From CAKZNE01 sp002695025 (GTDB lineage: Bacteria > Bacteroidota > Bacteroidia > Flavobacteriales > Schleiferiaceae), in NCBI GenBank assembly GCA_913043285.1, contig CAJWML010000001.1, positions 1 through 64,000 of the forward strand: 64,000 nucleotides of DNA, read 5' to 3'. The notes beneath the pieces were generated by a model. The model was not told where the DNA came from. It saw nothing but the letters and a program-made list of their open reading frames with translations, and searched no databases. Each line of letters starts with the position of its first letter. Positions within the stretch are counted from its first letter, which is position 1. The translations under genes were made by a program, and so were the position numbers. Shown piece after piece: positions 1 to 7,266 of the stretch.

Positions 1-441
1 CCCCCCATCCGAAGAATAGAAAATATAACCGTCATTAAAGAAGTTCCCCGCCATATACACGGTGTTACCTCTTACATCCATACCACATATTCCTTTGGGC
101 ACCCGGGGCAGGTTGGAGGTAATATCCGTCCATGTAGCTCCACCGTCCGTAGTCCGGAACACCGAAGAGTCCAGGCTGCCGCAAAAAGCCACACTATCAT
201 TCAACCACTCTATACTACGCAGGTAATAGCGACTGGTAAACACCGTATCCCAGTTTTGCCCTCCATCCGATGAACGGTAGATATAGCCACCTCCGTCACA
301 AACCAGTAAATTTTTAGTATCCCGGATGCTCAGATCTTCAACCCGCCCATGTACATCCTGTAAAAAGTGCCACTTCATTTGGGCATGGGCGCTCATGGAA
401 CAAAATAAAATGAGGAAAAGTGAAAAACAGACATTCTTCAT
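1..441 (-). CDS. BNR/Ycf48-like repeat secreted protein, N-terminal part (runs off the window)
   Basis: Reading the minus strand from an ATG at 441, the frame stays open to the left edge (147 codons), so only the N-terminus is here. It begins with a signal peptide (KNVCFSLFLILF core, cleavage probably after SAHA) and then shows three Asp-box-like repeats: SSDGGQNW, TTDGGATW and SSDGG at the very edge. Such repeats form beta-propellers in sialidase-like and Ycf48-like proteins. In Bacteroidota these proteins are usually exported and often end in a T9SS sorting domain, which cannot be checked here. Divergent from the DUF5522-hutU pair. The exact role is unknown. Confidence 0.75.
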   Translation of the reverse strand, partial: MKNVCFSLFLILFCSMSAHAQMKWHFLQDVHGRVEDLSIRDTKNLLVCDGGGYIYRSSDGGQNWDTVFTSRYYLRSIEWLNDSVAFCGSLDSSVFRTTDGGATWTDITSNLPRVPKGICGMDVRGNTVYMAGNFFNDGYIFYSSDGG

Positions 442-554
442 ACCGCAGAAATTTAGGTTAATCCTCTTTGGACAGGAAAATGCTTAAGGGTTGCACGAAC
501 AGAATGACCTTTAACCCTGAGCCAAATACCTTCGGCTTTCAGCGCCACGTTGTT

Positions 555-562
555 TAGCTTTG
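555..562 (+). promoter_or_regulatory. Bacteroidota -7 element (TAGCTTTG) before the DUF5522-hutU pair
   Basis: TAGCTTTG matches the Bacteroidota sigma-A -7 consensus TAnnTTTG exactly and lies 4 bases before the ATG of the DUF5522 gene, so the transcript would be nearly leaderless. No clear -33 TTG is seen at the expected distance, so the call rests on the -7 box alone. Confidence 0.4.
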
Positions 563-566
563 CAAT

Positions 567-725
567 ATGCCACAACTGGAAGAAGGAGACTACTATTACA
601 GCGATGAGGGATTCCTCGTATTTACCCGGCAATACCACCTCAAGCGTGGCCATTGCTGCCAGAGTGGTTGCAAACATTGCCCTTACGGCTACGACAGAAA
701 AACCAATTCATTCCGAAAAAAATAA
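567..725 (+). CDS. Small cysteine-rich DUF5522 family protein
   Basis: A 52-residue protein translated from ATG 567 in a frame different from hutU. It carries the hallmark of DUF5522 as I remember it: GFLVFTRQYHLKRGHCC followed by QSGCKHCPYG, giving four closely spaced cysteines (CC..C..C) that look like a metal site. Function of the family is not known to me. It ends 4 bases before the ATG of hutU, so the two are probably co-transcribed. The upstream part of the long open frame starting at TTG 550 overlaps this gene and is not translated as hutU in this reading. It is easily missed because of its size. Confidence 0.8.
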   Translation: MPQLEEGDYYYSDEGFLVFTRQYHLKRGHCCQSGCKHCPYGYDRKTNSFRKK

Positions 726-729
726 AAAT

Positions 730-2742
730 ATGGAAACGGCTACCCGCAGCTTTCAGGAACAGATACAAGAAGGAATACCCGCAGAATTACCGGCTCCTAA
801 ACCTTACGATCCGGATACCAATCACGCTCCCAAACGCAAGGACATCCTCAGTAAAGAGGAAAAAGTACTGGCCCTGCAAAACGCCCTGCGTTATTTCCCA
901 CAAAAGTGGCATAAGGAGCTGGCCCCGGAATTTGCGGAAGAACTGAAGAAATACGGCCGTATTTATATGTACCGTTTCCGCCCGGATTACGATATGTACG
1001 CCCGCCCCATAGAGGAGTACCCTGGTAACTCACAACAGGCCAAAGCCATTATGCTGATGATCCAGAACAATCTCGATCCGGCTGTGGCGCAACATCCCCA
1101 TGAGCTGATTACCTACGGGGGCAACGGAGCGGTTTTCCAGAACTGGGCGCAGTATCGCATTACCATGCAGTACTTAGCGGAAATGACCGATGAACAGACC
1201 CTGCATATGTACAGCGGCCACCCCATGGGACTGTTCCCTTCGCATAAGGACGCTCCGCGCGTGGTGGTGACCAACGGCATGATGATTCCCAATTATTCAC
1301 AGCCAGACGACTGGGAAAAATTCAATACCCTGGGCGTAACCCAATACGGGCAGATGACGGCCGGAAGTTATATGTACATCGGCCCACAGGGGATTGTACA
1401 CGGCACTACCATTACCGTGCTTAACGCCCTGCGTAAGGTGGGCAAGGAACCCAATAGTGGGGCTTTGTTCGTAACAGCCGGACTGGGGGGTATGAGCGGA
1501 GCGCAGCCCAAAGCGGGGAATATTGCCGGTTGTATTTCCGTAACTGCCGAAGTAAACCCCAAAGCTTCACGCAAACGCCATGAACAGGGCTGGGTAGACG
1601 AGATCACCGATGACCTCAGCGCACTGGTGGAACGCGTGCGCAAGGCAAAAAAGCATCAGGAAACGGTATCCATTGCCTACGAGGGCAACGTAGTGGACGT
1701 TTGGGAGCGCTTTGCTGCCGAAGATATTTACGTGGACCTGGGCTCGGATCAAACCTCCCTACATAACCCCTGGGCGGGCGGTTATTACCCGGCCGGACTC
1801 AGCTACGAGGATGCCAACGTAGTGATGGCCAACAATCCGGATGAATTTAAGGAACTGGTGCAGGAAAGCCTACGCAGGCACGCCAATGCGGTGAATAAAC
1901 ACACCGAAAAGGGCACTTACTTTTTTGACTACGGCAACGCCTTTTTGCTGGAGGCCAGCCGTGCGGGAGCCAATGTAATGAACCCTGAGCCCACTTTAGG
2001 CCGTGAGTTCAAATACCCCAGCTACGTGCAGGACATCATGGGGCCCATGTGTTTTGATTACGGCTTCGGGCCATTCCGTTGGGTATGCACCTCCGGTAAA
2101 TCCGAAGACCTGGCCTATACCGACCAACTGGCCGCAGAGGTACTCTCCAAAATGGCGTCTTCTGCGCCAGACGAGATCCGCCAGCAGATGGAAGACAACA
2201 TCCGCTGGATACAGGCAGCGGGAGAAAATAAAATGGTGGTGGGCTCCCAGGCCCGCATCCTCTATGCCGACTCGGAAGGACGTATCAAGATCGCACAGGC
2301 TTTTAATGAAGCCATTAAAGCCGGCAAGATCGGACCGGTGGTATTGGGCCGCGACCACCACGATGTGAGCGGTACGGACTCTCCCTACCGTGAAACCTCT
2401 AACATTTACGATGGCTCGCGCTTTACCGCGGATATGGCCATACAGAACGTGATCGGTGACAGCTTTAGGGGTGCTACCTGGGTGAGCATCCACAACGGTG
2501 GTGGTGTAGGCTGGGGTGAAGTGATCAACGGGGGCTTTGGGATGCTGCTGGACGGCAGCGAAGATGCCGACCGCAGGCTGCAGAACATGCTGCTCTACGA
2601 TGTGAACAACGGTATTGCCCGCAGGAGCTGGGCCCGCAATGAACCGGCCCTTTTTGCCATTAAACGTGAGATGGAACGGACACCGGGTTTGAAGGTGACG
2701 CTGCCGGAGGTGGTGGAGGGAGATTTGAGTAAATTGGTTTGA
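730..2742 (+). CDS. hutU: Urocanate hydratase (urocanase)
   Basis: 670 residues from ATG 730. Converts urocanate to imidazolonepropionate with tightly bound NAD+, second step of histidine breakdown, cytoplasmic. Seen: the glycine-rich TAGLGGMSGAQPKA segment (NAD binding), GPMCFDYGFGPFRWVC with candidate active-site cysteines, GRDHHDVSGTDSPYRETSNI near the C-terminus, all typical of urocanase. The start was placed at 730 because an upstream TTG at 550 would add 60 residues that overlap the DUF5522 gene and do not look like urocanase. The stop overlaps the next gene's ATG (TGATG). The last 38 codons recur as a diverged copy at 3484-3597. No other hut genes are in the window. Confidence 0.95.
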   Translation: METATRSFQEQIQEGIPAELPAPKPYDPDTNHAPKRKDILSKEEKVLALQNALRYFPQKWHKELAPEFAEELKKYGRIYMYRFRPDYDMYARPIEEYPGNSQQAKAIMLMIQNNLDPAVAQHPHELITYGGNGAVFQNWAQYRITMQYLAEMTDEQTLHMYSGHPMGLFPSHKDAPRVVVTNGMMIPNYSQPDDWEKFNTLGVTQYGQMTAGSYMYIGPQGIVHGTTITVLNALRKVGKEPNSGALFVTAGLGGMSGAQPKAGNIAGCISVTAEVNPKASRKRHEQGWVDEITDDLSALVERVRKAKKHQETVSIAYEGNVVDVWERFAAEDIYVDLGSDQTSLHNPWAGGYYPAGLSYEDANVVMANNPDEFKELVQESLRRHANAVNKHTEKGTYFFDYGNAFLLEASRAGANVMNPEPTLGREFKYPSYVQDIMGPMCFDYGFGPFRWVCTSGKSEDLAYTDQLAAEVLSKMASSAPDEIRQQMEDNIRWIQAAGENKMVVGSQARILYADSEGRIKIAQAFNEAIKAGKIGPVVLGRDHHDVSGTDSPYRETSNIYDGSRFTADMAIQNVIGDSFRGATWVSIHNGGGVGWGEVINGGFGMLLDGSEDADRRLQNMLLYDVNNGIARRSWARNEPALFAIKREMERTPGLKVTLPEVVEGDLSKLV

Positions 2743-3317
2743 TGAAAAAGCTGTTTATTATAGCAGGGTGCAATGGCGCTGGTAAAACCACGGCATCTTA
2801 TACCATTTTACCGGAAATACTGGATTGTAAAGAATTTGTGAATGCCGATGAAATAGCCAGGGGTATATCTCCTTTTCAACCGGAGAAAGTTACAATCCAA
2901 GCTGGTCGGTTAATGTTGGAAAGAATAAACCGGCTTTTATTTAAAGGGGAAAACTTTGCCTTTGAAACTACTCTAAGCACAAGAAGTTATACTCAGTTTA
3001 TAACTCGCGCCAAAAAATCAGGTTACTCCGTAACATTGTTGTTCTTTTGGCTCAACTCGGTTGAGTTAGCTATTGAACGGGTAAAAACCCGTGTATTGGA
3101 AGGAGGCCATAACATTCCGGAACCGGTTATCAGAAGACGATATGCAAATGGACTCAAAAATTTTTTCCAACTTTACGAACCTATTGTTTCCGACTGGATG
3201 TTTATTGATAATTCAAAGACTCATTTTAAACTGATAGCACAAGGAAATCAGGAGACAGAGAGGGAAATAATAGACAAAACCACTTGGTCACATTTACAAG
3301 CTTATGGAAAACATTGA
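2742..3317 (+). CDS. Zeta-toxin-like / COG4185-type P-loop kinase
   Basis: 191 residues from ATG 2742, sharing one base with the hutU stop. P-loop GCNGAGKTT at residues 9-17, then FVNADEIARG and FAFETTLSTR, the pattern of the predicted ABC-type ATPase/zeta-toxin kinases (COG4185). Known zeta toxins phosphorylate UDP-N-acetyl sugars and block wall synthesis; whether this one does is inference. A track-style TTG start at 2739 only adds one codon. It overlaps a 53-residue reading frame at its 3' end, a candidate antitoxin or partner. The gene sits between hutU and a broken second hutU tail, so it looks acquired. No epsilon antitoxin-like protein is recognised. Confidence 0.75.
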   Translation: MKKLFIIAGCNGAGKTTASYTILPEILDCKEFVNADEIARGISPFQPEKVTIQAGRLMLERINRLLFKGENFAFETTLSTRSYTQFITRAKKSGYSVTLLFFWLNSVELAIERVKTRVLEGGHNIPEPVIRRRYANGLKNFFQLYEPIVSDWMFIDNSKTHFKLIAQGNQETEREIIDKTTWSHLQAYGKH

Positions 3318-3465
3318 TCATTTAAGGATCCAACGCCAAAAAATTCTGGTGGGATTAGAAGAGGTCTATCAAAAGCTGATTGAATTTAAAAAAAGTAAAA
3401 ACTCACCGCTGGTTGTTTCGGAAGATGGAACTGTAAGGCATATATCACCTTTTGAGTTGAATTGA
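3304..3465 (+). CDS. Small protein overlapping the zeta-like kinase gene; possible antitoxin/partner
   Basis: 53 residues from ATG 3304, overlapping the kinase gene by 14 bases in another frame, which suggests translational coupling. The sequence is charged and helix-prone in its first half (HLRIQRQKILVGLEEVYQKL) and ends in VVSEDGTVRHISPFELN. I do not recognise a named family. Overlap plus size resembles the small companion genes found next to many COG4185/zeta-like kinases, so antitoxin is the natural guess, but nothing in the sequence proves it. Confidence 0.55.
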   Translation: MENIDHLRIQRQKILVGLEEVYQKLIEFKKSKNSPLVVSEDGTVRHISPFELN

Positions 3466-3483
3466 CGACATCTTCGTAACTGC

Positions 3484-3597
3484 CTTGCCCGCAATGAACC
3501 CGCCCTCTTTGCCATTAAACGGGAGAGGGAACGCACACCAAGTTTGAAGGTGACATTGCCTGAGGTGGTGGAGGGGGATATGAATGATTTGGTTTAA
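3484..3597 (+). pseudogene. Diverged duplicate of the last 38 codons of hutU
   Basis: In frame, this stretch reads LARNEPALFAIKRERERT...LPEVVEGDMNDLV then stop, matching the real hutU end WARNEPALFAIKREMERT...LPEVVEGDLSKLV. By eye about 17 of 114 bases differ (roughly 85% identity), so it is not a recent tandem copy. It has no start or upstream hutU sequence and is preceded by a poorly matching stretch at 3466-3483. It marks the right border of the zeta-like insertion. Confidence 0.85.
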
Positions 3598-3606
3598 ACT
3601 TACCTA

Positions 3607-4308
3607 ATGATTAAGGATAGAGTATTCATTAGCTTTAGTTGGGTCGATAAAAATTTGATGGATCGTCTAAGAATAGCACTAAACAAAAGTGAAAGGCTGG
3701 CACCACTTGTTATAACCACAAATGAACGTGCTAACGCTCAGCTCTATAACACTGAAAAGGTTGCCAAAGGCATTGAAGAATGTAGATATTTTGTTCCTAT
3801 TCTCACCCGCAACTCCTATCAAAATCAGTGGGTAAACCAAGAAATCGGATATGCTGCTGGAAAGTCCAAGCCAATATATCCTCTAATAGAAAACCAGCTA
3901 CTTCACGACAGATTGCTTAAGGGTTGGATACATACCGAACGGGATTTACCATATCGCTTCAATATATTTGAAGATAATGAAAGAAAGAGTAGGCGATCAT
4001 ATAGGGAAGACGGTTATAAGCCACTAATTAGCCATCTAGAAAATAGCAGTCAATTCATAATTTTTAATGAACTATCTGATTTTCACAAAGAGGAAATTAA
4101 GAATAGTGAAATAAACCTCAATACCCACCGCACAAAGGCTTATATGCGATTAAAGGGCTTAGTATACCCATTAGCAGATGAAGAGACTTACATCAATTTA
4201 AAAAAATTCATAAAGCAATCTGGGCCTGATAAATTTATTCAGGATATAGAGTTTGAATATACACCAACCGGTAGAATCTTTAAGTGGTCTGATATCACTT
4301 CCAACTAA
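3607..4308 (+). CDS. TIR-domain protein
   Basis: 233 residues. The N-terminal ~150 residues form a TIR domain: VFISFSWVDKNLMDRL (strand A/helix A), YFVPILTRNSYQNQWVNQE with W75xxxE79, the position of the catalytic glutamate in TIR NADases, then GYAAGKSKPIYPL. The C-terminal ~80 residues are charged and not recognised. Bacterial TIR proteins make or act through NAD+-derived signals in anti-phage defence or in effector roles; here there is no ThsA, SIR2 or other obvious Thoeris partner. The gene is visibly AT-rich compared with hutU and sits between the hutU tail remnant and a HigBA pair, so it is likely part of an acquired patch. Confidence 0.8.
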   Translation: MIKDRVFISFSWVDKNLMDRLRIALNKSERLAPLVITTNERANAQLYNTEKVAKGIEECRYFVPILTRNSYQNQWVNQEIGYAAGKSKPIYPLIENQLLHDRLLKGWIHTERDLPYRFNIFEDNERKSRRSYREDGYKPLISHLENSSQFIIFNELSDFHKEEIKNSEINLNTHRTKAYMRLKGLVYPLADEETYINLKKFIKQSGPDKFIQDIEFEYTPTGRIFKWSDITSN

Positions 4309-4552
4309 CGAGCATCTTATAGTAACCAAACGTTTATCGAAAATACTACCTCCCACACGATTTCATCACGAGTAACAACTACAACCTAAATTTCACTGAT
4401 CATCCTTCGACTGCGCCATCGCTAACCTTGCTCTGCCGTAGCTACGCGAAGGCGAAGAGCCAGGGCGACATGCGATCCGCTCAGGGCGCACTGTACAACA
4501 ATACGACATGGACTTACCAGACTGGCTCGAATTCCATTATCCCCATAATTAG
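4309..4552. repeat. Intergenic stretch with a copy of the CGATTTCATC..GGTAA repeat
   Basis: Between the TIR gene and the higBA promoter. Holds one copy of the dispersed motif (CGATTTCATCACGAGTAA from 4358) followed by ATCCTTCGACTGCG, the same order as in copies at 5704, 5995 and 10512. The rest (GC-rich around 4430-4500) shows no reading frame I would call a gene. Confidence 0.5.
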
Positions 4553-4596
4553 TTGCAAAACCTTCCCACCTTTGCTTATCTTTGACGTTAGTAACG
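4553..4596 (+). promoter_or_regulatory. higBA promoter and putative operator
   Basis: TTG at 4553-4555, a 21-base gap, then TATCTTTG at 4577-4584 (exact TAnnTTTG). Immediately downstream is the perfect inverted repeat CGTTA-G-TAACG (4586-4596), with another ACGTTA half at 4601-4606. This is where a HigA-type repressor would be expected to bind for autorepression; that is inference from position. Confidence 0.6.
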
Positions 4597-4611
4597 CAAA
4601 ACGTTAGCTTC

Positions 4612-4893
4612 ATGATAAAATCTTTCGCAGACCCTGAAACTGAAAAGATTTGGAACGGACAACAGTCCAGGAAGCTACCGGTTACCATGCAAAATGTAGC
4701 CAGGCGTAAATTGAGAATGATCAACAATGCTCAAAATATTAACGATCTCCGGATACCTCCAGCTAACCACCTGGAAAAGTTAGCGGGTAACCTGGAAGGT
4801 TATTACAGCATTAGAGTAAATAAACAGTACCACATCATTTTCATTTGGGAGGATGACAACGCTTACGAAGTTGAAATAACAGACTATCATTAA
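4612..4893 (+). CDS. higB: HigB/RelE-type toxin (mRNA interferase)
   Basis: 93 residues from ATG 4612. The sequence MIKSFADPETEKIW..., LPVTMQNVARRKLRM, GYYSIRVNKQYHIIFIW and YEVEITDYH follows the HigB plasmid-maintenance toxin family, with the usual R and H residues near the C-terminus. Such toxins cut mRNA on the ribosome. An upstream TTG at 4582 was rejected as start because it lies inside the -7 promoter box. The antitoxin gene follows after one base, in the toxin-first order typical of higBA. Confidence 0.9.
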   Translation: MIKSFADPETEKIWNGQQSRKLPVTMQNVARRKLRMINNAQNINDLRIPPANHLEKLAGNLEGYYSIRVNKQYHIIFIWEDDNAYEVEITDYH

Positions 4894-4894
4894 A

Positions 4895-5194
4895 ATGACA
4901 AGACTAAAGAACATACACCCCGGGGAAGTTTTGAAGGAAGAGTTTCTGGACCCTATGGACATATCCGCTTACCGGCTTTCCAAGGAAACCTTTATTCCCC
5001 AGACCCGGATCAGCGAGATCATTAAGGGCAAGCGCAGGGTCACAGCTGACACCGCCTTGCGCTTTGCCAAATTCTTTGGAACCAGCCCCCGCTTCTGGCT
5101 GGGATTGCAGGATGATTACGACCTGGAAGAAGAAAGCCTTAAAAAGAGTGATGAACTGGATGAGATCCGGTCTCTGGATCATAATGCCGCTTAA
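4895..5194 (+). CDS. higA: HigA-type XRE-family antitoxin
   Basis: 99 residues. HPGEVLKEEFLDPMDISAYRLSK opens the typical HigA fold, the helix-turn-helix spans about residues 24-60 (AYRLSKE...RISEIIKGKRRVTADTALRFAKFFG), followed by TSPRFWLGLQDDYDL, a HigA hallmark. It neutralises HigB and represses its own promoter in known systems. Starts one base after the higB stop. Confidence 0.92.
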   Translation: MTRLKNIHPGEVLKEEFLDPMDISAYRLSKETFIPQTRISEIIKGKRRVTADTALRFAKFFGTSPRFWLGLQDDYDLEEESLKKSDELDEIRSLDHNAA

Positions 5195-5219
5195 TAAGCT
5201 CCCCGCTCAAGCCCTCCGC

Positions 5220-5244
5220 TAGCGCAAGCGTCACGCTTGTGCTA
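5220..5244. repeat. REP-like palindrome
   Basis: TAGCGCAAGCG-TCA-CGCTTGTGCTA is an 11-3-11 inverted repeat with a single G/T mismatch. It lies just after higA. I recall near-identical palindromes scattered through other Bacteroidota genomes, so a REP-type element is likely; it could also help end higBA transcription, though there is no T-run. Confidence 0.5.
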
Positions 5245-5387
5245 AATAATACCCCTACTTACATGCGATTTTATCGCGGGTAAAGACTGAATATAGCTTT
5301 TGCTACTTACCACCCTTCAACTCTGCGTCAAACATCCTTGTTATAAAAACTTTAATTTGCACTACCCGGCTAGAATACTTTTCGAAA

Positions 5388-5699
5388 ATGGAAAACGACT
5401 GGAAACTTAACCTCAAATATGGGAGGATTAAAACCCCATACCAGCATTATACTGTTCTGGCTGATGGTGTTGTTGGAAAACTCAAGGATGGCTTTGAATA
5501 CCCTTCAGGCAAAGCATGGATGGGAATGAAAACTTGGTCTAGCTCCATGGAAGAATCCGCTGAAATGATTAAGGTAATCGGTGAGCAAATCGGATTTCAG
5601 GTAACCGGGAAGATTGAAGTCTATGAAAGCGACCCCTCTCTACCACCTCAGGAAAATCCTCATGCATATGACATTAATTTCACCCCCTACAAAACTTAA
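5388..5699 (+). CDS. Hypothetical protein, 103 residues
   Basis: Starts at ATG 5388 (MENDWKLNLKYG), soluble, no signal peptide or membrane segment, rich in aromatic residues (GKAWMGMKTW) and ending in YDINFTPYKT. A region IKVIGEQIGFQVTGKIEVYE is likely a helix-strand unit. I do not recognise the family. It stands alone between two repeat-containing gaps, 193 bases after higA. Could be an immunity-type or housekeeping small protein; no evidence decides. Confidence 0.6.
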   Translation: MENDWKLNLKYGRIKTPYQHYTVLADGVVGKLKDGFEYPSGKAWMGMKTWSSSMEESAEMIKVIGEQIGFQVTGKIEVYESDPSLPPQENPHAYDINFTPYKT

Positions 5700-6160
5700 C
5701 ACCCGATTTCATTGCGAATAGAACGACAAGCTAAACTTTTATCACACCATCCTTCTACCCGCTCAAAATGACCATTTAATTTTCCCTGACAGAGAAAAAG
5801 GGCCTTTCGGAGGTGAGCATCGAAATCAAGCTCAGGAGTTTCGATAGCATGAGAAATCCCGAAGTTGAGCGCAGGGAACGGCTTGGATTTCGGGAGAAAG
5901 TCCTGAGCGTAGCATTTCAGCGAACCTCCGGGAAGCCTTGAGCTTTTTGATTCTTTTTGTGTCAAGACAAAAAGAATGATGAAGCCATCCCGCTCGATTT
6001 CATCGCGGGTAACAACTAAAATCCAAGTTTTTACCCTGACCATCCTTCGACTCCGCTCAGGATGACAACCTGATTGAATTTTGACCTCAAAAGAAATGTC
6101 ATGCTGAGTGCCATGCACAGCGTGGTGTATCGAAGCATACATTTCCAGCAACCAGCCACA
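5700..6160. repeat. Gene-free stretch of dispersed repeats
   Basis: Contains CGATTTCATTGCGAATAG (from 5704), CGATTTCATCGCGGGTAA (from 5995), a 54-base block at 5887-5940 (starts GATTTCGGGAGAAAG) that recurs with 2 mismatches at 10267-10320, and a 70-base block at 6041-6110 (starts CATCCTTCGACTCCGCTCAG) that recurs with 1 mismatch at 10558-10627. No credible gene in the stretch. Confidence 0.75.
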
Positions 6161-6196
6161 AAAAAAAAGCCGACCGGATTTATTCCCGGTCGGCTC
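6161..6196 (-). terminator. Rho-independent terminator for the 6223-6915 gene
   Basis: On the minus strand, a 10-bp stem (AGCCGACCGG with CCGGTCGGCT, positions 6168-6177 and 6186-6195) is followed by a run of T (nine A on the plus strand). It lies 27 bases after the stop of the minus-strand gene. Confidence 0.85.
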
Positions 6197-6222
6197 TTAC
6201 AAGCTTAGTAACCTAATTCCGC

Positions 6223-6915
6223 CTACCTAGGCACGGTAAAAGTATAACCGGCCACGGGGCGTACCGTAGAGTACAAGTTGGTGGTAACGTTATAGGTTTT
6301 TCCACGTTGCAGAGGTACTGCAATGGAAGTTACACATACACCTTCGGCAGGGCCAAACCTATCCAGTGAACTGATGCCCACCTGGGCTCCTTCACCCATA
6401 ACACCTCCTTCACGCACCAGGATCCAGGCGTTGTAATAGCCAAAGCCCAGCGGGTTTGAATCATAGGTGTAGTAGGAGGTAACAGAGTTGGTTTCCTGGG
6501 AAATCCCTGCACAGGCCGACAATTTGAGATTGAAGGGGCGCCCGAACATAATCTGTACGGATGTAACCACCATACGGATGTTGTCGGAATAATGGGGCGC
6601 ATAGCAAAGTACATAATTGTGCTTGGTAAAGTCTACCTCGTCACTTCCGATTTCCGCAGAAAAATCGCCCTTGCCAGAGTAAAACTGACGGATCACGGGC
6701 GTACCCGAAACGCTGATCTCGTCCTTATACAGCATCAGGTACCCCCCGGTGGACGAACCTGAGTCAGGGCGTTGTACATTGCACTTAAGGCTACCCCTTC
6801 CGGTTAGCTGAACGTCCGTAATAGATGTTCTCCAGGTTTGATCCGATGCAATCAGTTCCGGTGCACGCAACACCACGTTCTCAATTTGCAGGTCATTTGC
6901 TACTTCTGGTTTCAT
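6223..6915 (-). CDS. Orphan beta-rich protein, 230 residues
   Basis: Begins MKPEVANDLQIENVVL at ATG 6915, ends GYTFTVPR. No signal peptide, no membrane segment; alternating hydrophobic pattern with many S/T/G/Y residues suggests a beta-sandwich. I do not recognise a family. It has its own strong terminator and an upstream region unusually rich in inverted repeats, both arguing that it is a real, regulated single-gene unit. Base composition is like its neighbours. Confidence 0.65.
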   Translation of the reverse strand: MKPEVANDLQIENVVLRAPELIASDQTWRTSITDVQLTGRGSLKCNVQRPDSGSSTGGYLMLYKDEISVSGTPVIRQFYSGKGDFSAEIGSDEVDFTKHNYVLCYAPHYSDNIRMVVTSVQIMFGRPFNLKLSACAGISQETNSVTSYYTYDSNPLGFGYYNAWILVREGGVMGEGAQVGISSLDRFGPAEGVCVTSIAVPLQRGKTYNVTTNLYSTVRPVAGYTFTVPR

Positions 6916-6936
6916 TTTGATTAATTTTAGCTGACC

Positions 6937-7076
6937 TATAACCTCTGGTTATAAGTAATTGGTTCCTACTCTTTGATAAAGGCTTTTCGGATTCCGCCCG
7001 TGTCAGTTATGGCCTGACACTGATCCCGTTTTTCGGGTGGGTTCTGCTCCACCGTCAGCGCGCTTTTGACAGAACC
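6937..7076. repeat. Cluster of four perfect inverted repeats upstream of the orphan gene
   Basis: TATAACC-TCT-GGTTATA (6937-6953), GTGTCAG-7-CTGACAC (7000-7020), CCCG-TTTTT-CGGG (7025-7037), and GGTTCTG...CAGAACC (7040-7046 and 7070-7076) with inner GTCA/TGAC (7054-7057, 7067-7070). All lie within 160 bases before the minus-strand start at 6915, so they could be a structured leader of that gene or operators. The rest of 6916-7266 shows no gene. Confidence 0.5.
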
Positions 7077-7266
7077 AAAATTGAGTAGAACACCAGGGCT
7101 GTACCAGATCATATCAATCCGATTTCACAAACAGGACAATGTACCCGTACAGTACTATCTATCCGGACAGATGAAACTGTTTTAACCGTAAATTCATGGC
7201 TAGTTGTGAAAGGACAAAAGCCATATCACTAATCTTGTGATAACTATCAACCAAACTCTGCATATC

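Noticed and set aside
550..729. N-terminal extension of hutU from TTG 550
   Set aside because: It overlaps the DUF5522 gene in another frame and lacks urocanase-like sequence; ATG 730 gives the usual length.
1996..2493. 165-residue antisense frame in hutU
   Set aside because: It mirrors the coding strand of a well-conserved enzyme and has no family features.
6985..7076. A known riboswitch in the 6916-7266 gap
   Set aside because: Stems are clear but no core motif of a riboswitch class I know is present.
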